A stretch of 35,975 nt of DNA from an uncultured Spirochaetaceae bacterium (GTDB taxonomy: Bacteria > Spirochaetota > Spirochaetia > Treponematales > Treponemataceae), in contig CADBBB010000008.1 of assembly GCA_902792795.1 (NCBI GenBank), positions 1 to 35,975 of the forward strand. Direction: 5' to 3'. The notes beneath the pieces are model-generated. The model had not been told where the DNA came from. It worked only from the letters and a program-made list of their open reading frames with translations, and made no database searches. The stretch's first letter is position 1. Each line of letters begins with the position of its first letter. Positions 15,597-22,624 of the stretch are shown in pieces. The translations under genes and the position numbers were made by a program.

Positions 15597-16039
15597 ATTT
15601 AATATTATACATTCACGGAAAAGGCGGATTCGCAGCAGAAAGCGAGCATTACAAATCTCTGTTCCCGAATTGCAAGGTTTTGGGGCTGGATTACAAGACA
15701 TTTACACCGTGGGAAACAGGAAAAGAAATACACGATGCTGTCTGCAAGCTTAAAAAAACTTATGACAAAATCATTCTGATTGCAAACAGCATTGGAGAGG
15801 ATTTGTCATGGGATTATCTGCGCTACGTTCGCGAGCATCCTCTTAGCTGGAATGTTCCTACAAAAATCCTTTACGGCAGTAACGACAATCTTACTTCGTA
15901 TGAAACTATGAGCAGTTTTGCAAAAAAGCATAATGCCCGGCTTACCGTTATGGAAAACGGTGAACACTGGTTTCATACAGAAGAGCAGATGAAGTTCCTT
16001 GACGAATGGCTTACAGAAATTCAGCTTCCGATAGAGTAA
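15593..16039 (+). CDS. Alpha/beta-hydrolase, shortened by an internal in-frame deletion
   Basis: 148 residues where relatives that I recall have about 200. The start (MNLILYIHGKGGFAAESEHY), the nucleophile strand (YDKIILIANSIG) and the end (KILYGSNDNLTSYETM, GEHWFHTEEQMKFLDEW) are well preserved. The Ser, Asp and His of a possible triad are all present. However, the conserved ANSIG motif runs straight into EDLSWDYLRYV, which in relatives lies about 50 residues later. The joint is at ATTGGAGAGG (15791-15800). The frame is kept, so a protein is made, but it lacks the cap-side strands and is probably inactive. It overlaps yjdF by four bases. Confidence 0.65.
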   Translation: MNLILYIHGKGGFAAESEHYKSLFPNCKVLGLDYKTFTPWETGKEIHDAVCKLKKTYDKIILIANSIGEDLSWDYLRYVREHPLSWNVPTKILYGSNDNLTSYETMSSFAKKHNARLTVMENGEHWFHTEEQMKFLDEWLTEIQLPIE

Positions 16040-16047
16040 TGAAAGTT

Positions 16048-16083
16048 CCCGTCTGTCATACGGCAGACGGGTTATAGTTTTTT
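16048..16083 (+). terminator. Rho-independent terminator after the yjdF-hydrolase unit
   Basis: CCCGTCTG (16048-16055) pairs with CAGACGGG (16064-16071) around an 8-base loop, followed by TTATAGTTTTTT. It lies nine bases after the hydrolase stop. Confidence 0.75.
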
Positions 16084-16137
16084 ACTTTTTGCCGACTGTA
16101 TTTCATCTGTACAAATATGCATCTTATCTGAAAGCCG

Positions 16138-16166
16138 TTGTATTTAATAAAGCTATTATTTATAAT
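16138..16166 (+). promoter_or_regulatory. Promoter of the remnant/GNAT/transglutaminase unit
   Basis: -35 TTGTAT (16138-16143), 17-bp spacer, perfect -10 TATAAT (16161-16166). The first start codon is at 16198, after GGGAGAA. It probably drives everything up to about 19 kb. Confidence 0.65.
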
Positions 16167-16197
16167 GCCAGTATTAAATGATTGGGAGAATTTTGGC

Positions 16198-16302
16198 ATG
16201 AAGGATTTTATAGCTTACTGCGGTCTGGATTGCGAAACCTGCGAAGCTCGTCTACAGAATAGCAAAGATTATAAATCCATCGGAGAGTATAAAGATGCTT
16301 GA
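16198..16302 (+). pseudogene. N-terminal stub of a DUF3795 protein gene
   Basis: MKDFIAYCGLDCETCEAR is the standard N-terminus of DUF3795 Cys-rich proteins (Cys 8, 12, 15), which are normally about 100-130 residues. It is followed by only LQNSKDYKSIGEYKDA and a stop, with none of the later Cys pairs. The start codon, ribosome site and promoter are all intact, so a 34-residue peptide may still be made. Its stop overlaps the next start (ATGCTTGA). Confidence 0.55.
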
Positions 16303-16411
16303 ACTTGCAAAAGATTTTGAACTCGTAAGAGAAAAGTACATCAATGTGATTGAAAATACAGGCTGGGAAGATTTTCTGTTCTATAAAATGAATATTGATG
16401 AAGATGCATAA
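16295..16411 (+). pseudogene. Collapsed GNAT acetyltransferase gene
   Basis: 38 codons reading MLELAKDFELVREKYINVIEN, then TGWEDFLFYKMNIDEDA. The VREKYINVIENT part resembles the N-terminus of a GNAT subfamily and the TGWEDFLFYK part its C-terminus; the acetyl-CoA-binding core is absent. The joint could lie in the repeated IENT-coding sequence. Recognition is from memory and weak, but the length rules out a working enzyme. Confidence 0.35.
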
Positions 16412-16412
16412 C

Positions 16413-16487
16413 ATGGATAAAGAATGGTCGGGAAAAAACAAATTGTGTCAGGAGGAAAACAATGGCGACATCTTGCCCAGAGATTGA
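16413..16487 (+). pseudogene. Collapsed second copy of the DinB-like gene
   Basis: The first bases match the intact gene at 10623 almost exactly (MDKEWSGKNK against MDKEWSEKNK). The bases after AAAAACAAA (16434-16442) match the 3' end of that gene (LCQEEN against LCQQAK). Deleting the 615 bases between the two AAAAACAAG repeats of the intact gene gives this arrangement, in frame. Afterwards the frame runs on to a stop at 16487. The joined sequence now supplies AGGAGG, the ribosome site of the next gene. This is the clearest case of repeat-mediated collapse because both forms are in the window. Confidence 0.8.
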
Positions 16488-16938
16488 GCAGATAAAGAAC
16501 CCAGCGGCAAAACAGGCAATAGCAAGAAAAATTCTTGAAGGCTTGCGCGACTGGTTTGAAGTGGACGAAAGCAGGGAAAAATACATTTCAGATTGCGCGG
16601 ACTGGACTTTTCTTGCCGCAAAAGAAAAAGATGAATGCTCAGGCTTTCTCTGCCTCAAAGAGACCGGCAAAGACACTGTTGAGATTGCGGTAATGGGAGT
16701 GAAAAAAGAGTTCCACCGCAAGGGACTTGGAAGAAAACTTTTTGAAGCGGCAAAGAAAATCGCGACAGAAAAAGGCTATTCTTTTATGCAGGTAAAAACC
16801 GTTCAGATGGGCGTGTATCCGGATTATGATATTACAAACCATTTTTACCTTTCCTGCGGATTCAAAGAGCTGGAAGTTTTCAAAGAAATCTGGGGCGAAG
16901 AAAATCCCTGCCAGATTTATATTATGTATTTGAAATAA
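16462..16938 (+). CDS. GNAT-family N-acetyltransferase
   Basis: 158 residues, full length for the fold. The acetyl-CoA-binding motif A is VAVMGVKKEFHRKGLGRKLF-like (from VEIAVMGVKKEF into HRKGLGRKLF, an RxxGLG pattern), followed by the beta-5/helix segment ITNHFYLSCGFKELE. The N-terminus (LRDWFEVDESREKYI) resembles a GNAT group common in gut Clostridia. The substrate is unknown. The ATG at 16462 lies five bases after AGGAGG contributed by the collapsed DinB copy, so this gene's translation depends on that joint. Confidence 0.85.
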   Translation: MATSCPEIEQIKNPAAKQAIARKILEGLRDWFEVDESREKYISDCADWTFLAAKEKDECSGFLCLKETGKDTVEIAVMGVKKEFHRKGLGRKLFEAAKKIATEKGYSFMQVKTVQMGVYPDYDITNHFYLSCGFKELEVFKEIWGEENPCQIYIMYLK

Positions 16939-16941
16939 TTC

Positions 16942-16989
16942 GAGAAAGCTTTGCAAGTTCTTCAAAAAGATGGGTACGAAACAGAATAA
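16942..16989 (+). pseudogene. Short C-terminal coding tail of an unidentified gene
   Basis: Directly after the GNAT stop the bases read EKALQVLQKDGYETE and stop, with no start codon. Composition and helix pattern look coding, like the C-terminus of an ACT- or GNAT-type protein, but the family cannot be named. It is listed because such tails recur in this region. Confidence 0.25.
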
Positions 16990-17006
16990 AATAGGAGACA
17001 AAGAAA

Positions 17007-17915
17007 ATGAATGAAAAATTATTGAAGCATTATAAAGAGACCGGCCGATTCACTTATGCTGGATTGTATGCGCCTTATTTTAAGACTCTTCCGGATGATA
17101 TAACGGAACTTGGGAATCTTGTGTGCGCGCAGATTATTCATAGAATCACTTTGAAACAGGGAAACTCCGGGGCAAATGCTGATTTACGTTACGGTGACAT
17201 GACACGATATCCATGGCACAGAATGCGTTGTGAGGACGATGTTTTTCTTACAGCATCTTCAATGACGGCTGAACTTTTTAGAATGGATGGTCGTGGTTTT
17301 GCAAGTGATCGTGCGGTTGAGAACAAGCTTGTTTTATGCTGCCGTTACGTTTCTGTTCTTATGAGCGCGATTTTAAAAGCAAAGGGGTATGCGGCTCGAA
17401 GCAGGGCAGGATATGCTCCGTACATTGTTAATGGAATCAGCATGGATCACTGGATCAATCAGTATTATGACGAAGCTCTGGGCAAATGGATTACGATTGA
17501 TGCCGACGGATTTTTCAAAAAGGGTGAGCTGCCTTTTGACAGTCAGTACAATATTCCTCAAGAGCAGTTTGATTTCGCAGGTCCAACCTGGCTTGATATT
17601 CGGCAGGGTAAAAAAGATGGAAGTAAATTTATCTACGCAGATGGACTTGGTACAAATTCACTCAAGGCGCTTTCGCTTTATGTTTTTTATGATTTGAATG
17701 CGTTTATGAATCAGGAACTGACATTTTCGTTTGCGCCTCTCTGGTGGAGTCATTTTGATAAGATGACAGAGGAAGAGCTTGCAAAGATTGATCTTGTTGC
17801 CGAACTTTTAAAAGAGCCTGATGAAAATTTTGATGAGCTGCAAAAAATCTGGAGTGAGGACAAGTTCTGGCGTCTCTTCTGTTCTCCACTTGTTGGTGAA
17901 TCTGATTTTATTTAA
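17007..17915 (+). CDS. Transglutaminase-like superfamily protein
   Basis: 302 residues. The papain-like core is recognisable: catalytic Cys in KLVLCCRYVSVLMSAILKAK, followed by GYAARSRAGYAPY, then His in SMDHWINQYYDE and Asp in KWITIDADGFF. No signal peptide, so cytoplasmic. The family includes cysteine proteases and peptide or amide hydrolases; the specificity is unknown. The start follows TAGGAGA. Codon use is AT-richer than in the left flank, and a differently related transglutaminase-like remnant follows directly, so both may have been acquired. Confidence 0.75.
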   Translation: MNEKLLKHYKETGRFTYAGLYAPYFKTLPDDITELGNLVCAQIIHRITLKQGNSGANADLRYGDMTRYPWHRMRCEDDVFLTASSMTAELFRMDGRGFASDRAVENKLVLCCRYVSVLMSAILKAKGYAARSRAGYAPYIVNGISMDHWINQYYDEALGKWITIDADGFFKKGELPFDSQYNIPQEQFDFAGPTWLDIRQGKKDGSKFIYADGLGTNSLKALSLYVFYDLNAFMNQELTFSFAPLWWSHFDKMTEEELAKIDLVAELLKEPDENFDELQKIWSEDKFWRLFCSPLVGESDFI

Positions 17916-17926
17916 AGTCTTGATTC

Positions 17927-18293
17927 ATGCTGAAAGCCGCCTCTTCTGACACTCTTGACTACATAGAAAGAGCCTACAACTTTGTCCGCGACGAAATTCC
18001 GCACACATGGGACGCAAAGCTCACAGTGGTTTCAAAAAGCGCCAGCGACGTTCTCAAAAACAAAACTGGCATCTGCTGGACAAAATCATGCCTGCTTGCC
18101 GCCCTGCTCCGGGCAAATAAAATACCTAGCGGAATCAGCTACCAGTATCTGACACGTGCCGATGATGCAAGCGACGGTTACATCATCCACGCGCTGAACA
18201 CTGTCTATATCGATTCGTTGCAAATTGGACGCGCGGCTTAAAGAAATTCTAAATACGAGCGGCAACATTCTTGAAGTTCGCGCGGAATGGTGA
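17927..18293 (+). pseudogene. Decayed transglutaminase-like gene (frameshift and internal deletion)
   Basis: The open frame ends at 18241 after 104 codons. It holds YNFVRDEIPHTWDAK, the Cys-containing NKTGICWTKSCLLAALLRAN and the His-containing GYIIHALNTVYIDSL, as in transglutaminase-like proteins of about 200 residues. It then breaks into QIGRAA. In another frame the bases immediately read KLDARLKEILNTSG and NILEVRAEW, where LDAR is the family's Asp motif (W-x-LDARG) and the rest its C-terminus. So the gene has lost its reading frame and the segment between LDAR and the C-terminus. The N-terminus also looks short. Confidence 0.6.
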
Positions 18294-18323
18294 AACGACA
18301 TTGAATAGGATGAGGTAATAAAA

Positions 18324-18493
18324 ATGGAATGTACCTTTGCAACAGAATCATCATTTTGCATACGAAAACTTACTAAAACAGAGATTCCAGAAGCGCATTC
18401 TCTTGCTTGGAAGGTTTTTTGCGAATACGAATCGCCGGATTATTCTGCCGAGGGCTAGGAAGCCGCTTTACGCCTATGAAGTACTCAGAATAG
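18324..18493 (+). pseudogene. Collapsed GNAT acetyltransferase gene
   Basis: The frame 18324-18458 reads IRKLTKTEIPEAHSLAWKVF and CEYESPDYSAEG, a good match to the N-terminus of a common GNAT group, and then stops. A few bases later, in another frame, RFTPMKYSE and a stop (18464-18493) match the C-terminal RFTPM end of the same group. The whole acetyl-CoA-binding core (about 85 residues) is missing between the two. Confidence 0.55.
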
Positions 18494-18522
18494 TTACAAA
18501 ATCTTTTGTCAGGGGGTAAAAA

Positions 18523-19089
18523 ATGAAGAGATGTGAAACTTCTTCTCCATGCAGGGCTTGAGGAATCTGTATGAATGTCCTTGGATTAGTGACATCTTGC
18601 GCAGGGGCAGCGATGGTCGTGGGAAGTTTTTTGGTTTCTTACATGCCAAAGCCAAAAGACCGCGTGAAAGTCGTATTCATCACAATGCTTATTTCTATGG
18701 GAAGCGAGAATTTTATTCTTGCTTTTTCACGGGAACCGATTCTCTGGCGCATAAGTCAGGTCATCGGGTGGATTCTGGTTCCTGTAATGGGCGCAAATCT
18801 GGAAGTTATCCTGAGGAGCTCAATTCCAGTGGAACTTCAGGGACGCGTTTACGCATGCAGGAATACACTCCAGTTTTTTACAAGACCAATAGGACTTTTC
18901 CTCGGCGGCTTTATGGTTGACAGCCTGTGCGAGCCTTTTATGGAAGCTCATTCAAATTCTGCCATGCTGGCTTCACTTTTCGGAAACGGCAAAGGCTCTG
19001 GAGCTGCCATGATGACGCTCATTCTTGGCCTTGTTGGAAGCGCTTGGTGCCTTTTGCGCAAGCGCATCATTTTTCGTGGCTGCGGATGA
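18523..19089 (+). pseudogene. Truncated MFS transporter gene (C-terminal half)
   Basis: From 18571 the frame encodes about 172 residues with four to five hydrophobic segments (AGAAMVVGSFLVSYM, VIGWILVPVMGANLEVIL, TRPIGLFLGGFMVDSL, GAAMMTLILGLVGSAW) and the MFS-like ELQGRVYACRNTLQFF. This is the C-terminal part of an about 420-residue macrolide/multidrug-type MFS exporter. A start with AGGGGG lies at 18523, but that frame closes at once. The bases just before 18571 (GLEESV in another frame) look like the preceding loop, so a frameshift lies near 18568. The N-terminal half is absent, and the last codons run into the 3' end of the opposite gene. Confidence 0.6.
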
Positions 19090-19759
19090 TTTTGCTGACT
19101 TCAACCGCTTCATAAAAATCATCCTCGGAAATGCCAAGCGCCTGAACATCCTTCCAGATTGTCTGCGTGTAAAAATCAACGGCCTCCTTTGAAGCTTCGT
19201 TGAAAATTACCCATGTTCTGGCATAGTCAAAAACTGGAGGGGCAAGCCTTGCCGTAATCCAGTCGATGACAGTGAAGTCTGTTTTATTTGGGGCAAGCAT
19301 TATGTTCAGAAAATGCAAATCCAGATGGCAAATGACGCTTTTGTATTTTTGGGAAAGCCTCTCGACTGTTGGCAGGACTTTCGCTTTTTCTTCGGTTGTA
19401 AGCATTGTTTCAATTGTCAAGAGAAACGATGGAATTTCTATGCCGCTTGTGTCAGCCGCATGAATTTGGCGGAAAGCCTGGGAAAGCATCGCAAAATATT
19501 TTGGAGGATCTTCGGAAATAAATTTTTCAAGCGTTTCGCCTTCGACATAATCCATTTTTACGACATGAGGGTCATCCGTTTTATAATACTTTACCGGGCA
19601 AAGGCCTGCCTTGTTCACCGTCTTTTGGTTTTCTATTTCAAACGAAATCCATTCGGCAGGATAGGAAGGCTTGTAAATTTTGTATGCGAATCCATGATAA
19701 AGCAAAACTTCTGCCTGCGCGCCATGGCCGATTGATTTTTGCGTACCGTCAAATTCCAT
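19067..19759 (-). CDS. APH/choline-kinase-like phosphotransferase
   Basis: 230 residues. Kinase-like fold: GHGAQAEVLLYHGFAYKIY (glycine loop and Lys), VEGETLEKF (hinge), the catalytic HxDxxxxN of CHLDLHFLNIML and the metal-binding Asp in VIDWITARLAPP. Proteins of this group phosphorylate small molecules such as aminoglycosides, choline or sugars; this one cannot be assigned. The start at 19759 follows GGAGAAAAACTGTA; the longer frame to 19816 would overlap the upstream gene. It follows the RmlC-like gene by 43 bases and converges with the MFS remnant. Confidence 0.75.
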   Translation of the reverse strand: MEFDGTQKSIGHGAQAEVLLYHGFAYKIYKPSYPAEWISFEIENQKTVNKAGLCPVKYYKTDDPHVVKMDYVEGETLEKFISEDPPKYFAMLSQAFRQIHAADTSGIEIPSFLLTIETMLTTEEKAKVLPTVERLSQKYKSVICHLDLHFLNIMLAPNKTDFTVIDWITARLAPPVFDYARTWVIFNEASKEAVDFYTQTIWKDVQALGISEDDFYEAVEVSKIIRSHEK

Positions 19760-19802
19760 TACAGTTTTTCTCCATTCCCCTACTTCACAGGATTTTTTCG
19801 TC

Positions 19803-20315
19803 TCATTCTGAAACAAAAGGGGCTCTTAAATCATAATCCGATATTTCGGAAATGGGCACGGGCAGTTTAAGACCGATTTTTGGATCCTTGTAATTTATTT
19901 GTTTTGAATGAGCGTCATCGCCGCTTCTGTCAACGGAATAAAGCTGCATCGTATCATTTTGCAATGAAATGAAAGCGTGCCCAAAACCTGCGGGAATCAG
20001 CGCCGCCAAGGCATTTTCTTCTGACAGTTCAAATGACTCCCATTGTAGATAGTTCGGCGACTCTTTTCTCAAATCAATAACGTAATCCATCCCTCTGCCT
20101 TTTATGACTGTCACAAACTTCGCCATTGGGCTGCACTCTTCCCTGTAGTGTATGCCAAAAAAAGTTCCTTCTTTTGGCATGCTGTAGATTCTTGTCTCAC
20201 GGGCTTTAAAATCAACAATGTTATCGTCAAAAACATATTCCAGAGACCCCCTGTTATCAAGGCGCGTATGCAGCTTATATATTTTTACTTTCCCAAAAAT
20301 TTCCGTTATCATCAT
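19803..20315 (-). CDS. RmlC-like cupin (dTDP-4-dehydrorhamnose 3,5-epimerase family)
   Basis: 170 residues from the ATG at 20315. Cupin pattern of RmlC: RGSLEYVFDD, EGTFFGIHYREECSPMAKFV, TVIKGRGMDYVIDLRKESPN (catalytic Asp/His region), then LIPAGFGHAFISLQNDTMQL and a late DPKIGLKLPVPISEISDYD. The usual reaction is C3/C5 epimerisation of a nucleotide-linked 4-keto sugar, but no rml pathway genes are nearby, so it may be a different sugar isomerase. It is transcribed after the acetyltransferase gene. An upstream micro-frame (20335-20376, starting MKTIGNAG) overlaps that gene's stop and may be a further stub. Confidence 0.7.
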   Translation of the reverse strand: MMITEIFGKVKIYKLHTRLDNRGSLEYVFDDNIVDFKARETRIYSMPKEGTFFGIHYREECSPMAKFVTVIKGRGMDYVIDLRKESPNYLQWESFELSEENALAALIPAGFGHAFISLQNDTMQLYSVDRSGDDAHSKQINYKDPKIGLKLPVPISEISDYDLRAPFVSE

Positions 20316-20372
20316 ATGTTTCCGTATTAGACAATCAGCCCTTTTGGCGGTCGCCGGCATTTCCAATTGTTT

Positions 20373-20984
20373 TCATTTATAGTCGTCCACGTCGAATTTT
20401 CTGTCGCGGAAGTAATAGTCGCGGTCGGCCTCGGTGATTTCGCGCAAAACCCGGCAAGGATTTCCAACGGCAATCACGTTTGCAGGAATGTCCTTTGTGA
20501 CCACGCTGCCTCCTCCGATCACGACATTGTCTCCGATTGTGACGCCCGGCATGATACACGAGTTTCCGCCAATCCAAACATTGTTTCCGATTGTCACGTC
20601 AATTCCGTACTCGTAGCCTGAGTTCCGCGAGTCCGGATGAATCGGATGCCCCGCCGTGTAGATGGCGACGTTCGGCGCGATTTGAACGCGGTCGCCGATT
20701 TTAACCTTGCCAACGTCAAGAACGATGAAGTTGTAGTTGGCGAAAAACATCTGGCCGACTTCGATGTTATAGCCGTAGTCGCAATGAAAGGGCGCCTCAA
20801 TGTTAATCCAATCGCCAGTCTTTCCGAGGATTTCTTTTATAAGGCGGTCTTTCTCCTCTTTTTCTTCCGGCGGAAGATTGTTGTAGCGGTAAATTTTCTT
20901 TTTGTTTTCAAACCGTTCTTCTTCAAGCCCGTCAAGCCAAGCCTTGTACGGAAGGTTTGCGATCATCCTTTCCTTTTGATTCAT
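20373..20984 (-). CDS. maa: Maltose/galactoside O-acetyltransferase-type sugar acetyltransferase
   Basis: 203 residues, full length. The N-terminal Mac domain (KERMIANLPYKAWLDGL) is followed by a left-handed beta-helix of hexapeptide repeats (VKIGDRVQIAPNVAIYTAGH, VTIGNNVWIGGNSCIMPGV, TIGDNVVIGGGSVVTKDIPA) and the closing AVGNPCRVLREI. The catalytic His is in YTAGHPIHP. It acetylates sugars such as maltose or glucose with acetyl-CoA. The start at 20984 follows GGAG (20991-20994); upstream in-frame codons lie in the promoter region. It is the first gene of a minus-strand unit maa - RmlC-like - APH-like. Confidence 0.88.
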   Translation of the reverse strand: MNQKERMIANLPYKAWLDGLEEERFENKKKIYRYNNLPPEEKEEKDRLIKEILGKTGDWINIEAPFHCDYGYNIEVGQMFFANYNFIVLDVGKVKIGDRVQIAPNVAIYTAGHPIHPDSRNSGYEYGIDVTIGNNVWIGGNSCIMPGVTIGDNVVIGGGSVVTKDIPANVIAVGNPCRVLREITEADRDYYFRDRKFDVDDYK

Positions 20985-21023
20985 TATTTTCTCCTGTTTG
21001 TTTGTTCGCTTTTGTTTTGTTTC

Positions 21024-21052
21024 ATAATACAAAAAGATTATTGAATGTACAA
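21024..21052 (-). promoter_or_regulatory. Promoter of the maa unit
   Basis: -35 TTGTAC (21047-21052), 17-bp spacer, -10 TATTAT (21024-21029); leader of about 33 bases with GGAG before the ATG at 20984. Confidence 0.6.
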
Positions 21053-21104
21053 GAATTTTAAGGCGCATCTTATCCCGCAAAAAGCGCATCTTGTCAAAAA
21101 GCCA

Positions 21105-21133
21105 TTTCACATAAATCTTCTTTGTGGTATGCT
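21105..21133 (+). promoter_or_regulatory. Possible divergent promoter of the tandem-GNAT gene
   Basis: -35 TTTCAC (21105-21110), 17-bp spacer, -10 TATGCT (21128-21133), about 29 bases before the predicted-start region of the gene at 21169. Weak match. Confidence 0.35.
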
Positions 21134-21168
21134 TTAGCCGCCTGTAAGAAAGAGAAAGAAAAATACAA

Positions 21169-22125
21169 ATGGAAAAATTCATCATAAAAGATTTTGAGCC
21201 GGCTTATATCCCTGATGCGGAAAGAATTCTTAAAGAAGAATATTCCGCTGAAAAGAAAAAAGTCCCTTCGCTGCCGGAGGAATCTCCAGCCGGATTGTTG
21301 AACTGGCTTTCGACAAAAAAATATAAAAAAGCCGCCTTTTGCGCAGGGCGTCTTGTGGGCTACATGATGTTTGCAGATGTCTGGGACGGATTTTTTGGAC
21401 TTTGCAAAGGAAGCTTTAGCCCTTTGGGAGGAAGCGCGGTTTCTTTTGAACTGGGGGCCGAAAGAGAAAAAGTTATGTCCCTTTTGTTTGAAGGAATTTC
21501 AAACGAGATGGTTCGCGACGGTATTTATTCTTTAGCCCTGGCACGATTCGCACACGACACAGAAGCCAACAATTCTTTGATTCTGAACGGCTTTGGAATT
21601 CGCTGCAGCGACGCAATGGCAAAAATAAAGTCAATCCCGGAATTCAACATGCCGGAAAAATTTGAATTTAAGGAAGTTCCTTTTGGAAATTTTGGGATTT
21701 TCAAAAATCTGAAAATGAAGCTTGTGCATCACCTGGAAAAGGGCCCCGTTTTCTTTCCGTCAGATTTGAGTGACTTTGACCAGTGGTTTGAAGATGACAG
21801 TAAAAGATGGTTCGGCGCCTTTTGCGGAGAAGAGCCTGTCGGCTTCATCGCCTGCAAAAAAGGCGACGGAGAAAACTACCTTTGCGACAACATACACAAC
21901 ATCTGCGGAATGTATGTAAATGAAGAATACAGAAAAGACGGCGTAGGAAAAGCCCTGGTATCCTGCCTTTCCAAAATCCTGGAAAAAGAGGGCGCGGAAT
22001 TCCTTGGAGTGGATTATGAAACGCTCAATCCAACAGCTCTGCGCTTCTGGACAAAATACTTTTCTCCATACACCTACAGCTTCCACAGAAGAATCGATGA
22101 AAGAATCGCGCATTTTTTGAAATAG
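21169..22125 (+). CDS. Tandem GNAT-domain acetyltransferase
   Basis: 318 residues, twice the usual GNAT size. The N-terminal half (AAFCAGRLVGYMMFADVWDG, LFEGISNEMVRDGIYSLALA) is a degenerate GNAT unit lacking a clear acetyl-CoA loop. The C-terminal half has a good motif A: NICGMYVNEEYRKDGVGKAL, then VDYETLNPTALRFWTKYF. The substrate is unknown. Only a weak purine-rich ribosome site precedes the ATG. The next GNAT gene begins 19 bases downstream. Confidence 0.8.
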   Translation: MEKFIIKDFEPAYIPDAERILKEEYSAEKKKVPSLPEESPAGLLNWLSTKKYKKAAFCAGRLVGYMMFADVWDGFFGLCKGSFSPLGGSAVSFELGAEREKVMSLLFEGISNEMVRDGIYSLALARFAHDTEANNSLILNGFGIRCSDAMAKIKSIPEFNMPEKFEFKEVPFGNFGIFKNLKMKLVHHLEKGPVFFPSDLSDFDQWFEDDSKRWFGAFCGEEPVGFIACKKGDGENYLCDNIHNICGMYVNEEYRKDGVGKALVSCLSKILEKEGAEFLGVDYETLNPTALRFWTKYFSPYTYSFHRRIDERIAHFLK

Positions 22126-22144
22126 CAAACAACCGGAGAATTTT

Positions 22145-22567
22145 ATGACAAAAATAAAATATGTAGAAATGTCAGATAAAGAGTTTTGGTTCACTCTTGA
22201 CAGACATCTTTCTGAAAAAGAATTTGAGACAAAGGTTAATTCCAAGCAGGGCTATGTATTGCTTGAAAATGACAAGCCTGTCGGCCTACTTCGATATAAT
22301 TTATTTTGGGACAACACGCCATTTTGTACAATGCTCTTCATTGATTGGAATTGCCAAAAAAGAGGATATGGAAGGCAACTATTGGAACATTGGGAAAAAG
22401 ATATGAAATCCCAAGGCTATGATTTTGCCCTCACTTCAACCCGTGTTGATGAAAGCGCGCAACATTTTTACAGAAAGCTTGGATACAAAGATTGCGGCGG
22501 TCTTTTAATAGATATTCCAAACTATGAGCAACCGATGGAAATCTTTCTGATAAAAAGAATTTCATAA
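22145..22567 (+). CDS. GNAT-family N-acetyltransferase
   Basis: 140 residues. Typical N-terminal arch (SEKEFETKVNSKQGYVLLEN, then DKPVGLLRYNLFWDN), motif A in FIDWNCQKRGYGRQLLEHWE and the C-terminal ESAQHFYRKLGYKDCGG. It belongs to a compact group often seen near resistance-like genes in gut bacteria; the substrate is unknown. CGGAGAA precedes the ATG. AT-rich codon use suggests acquisition. A hairpin follows the stop. Confidence 0.85.
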   Translation: MTKIKYVEMSDKEFWFTLDRHLSEKEFETKVNSKQGYVLLENDKPVGLLRYNLFWDNTPFCTMLFIDWNCQKRGYGRQLLEHWEKDMKSQGYDFALTSTRVDESAQHFYRKLGYKDCGGLLIDIPNYEQPMEIFLIKRIS

Positions 22568-22598
22568 TCAGGCAACGGTACAATCCCTCGCGCTCTTA

Positions 22599-22617
22599 AT
22601 GCGGGCGTCTCCCGCAT
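22599..22617. terminator. Hairpin between convergent GNAT genes, probable bidirectional terminator
   Basis: ATGCGGG (22599-22605) pairs with CCCGCAT (22611-22617). A second small stem ACAGC/GCTGT follows at once, ending in CTTTTCTTTT. The two flanking genes converge here (stops at 22567 and 22625). Confidence 0.5.
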
Positions 22618-22624
22618 ACAGCCG

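Noticed and set aside
20335..20376. Micro-frame MKTIGNAGDRQKG overlapping the maa stop, and similar short frames at 24943 and 26786
   Set aside because: Frames of 13-16 codons are common by chance and none matches a recognised family end.
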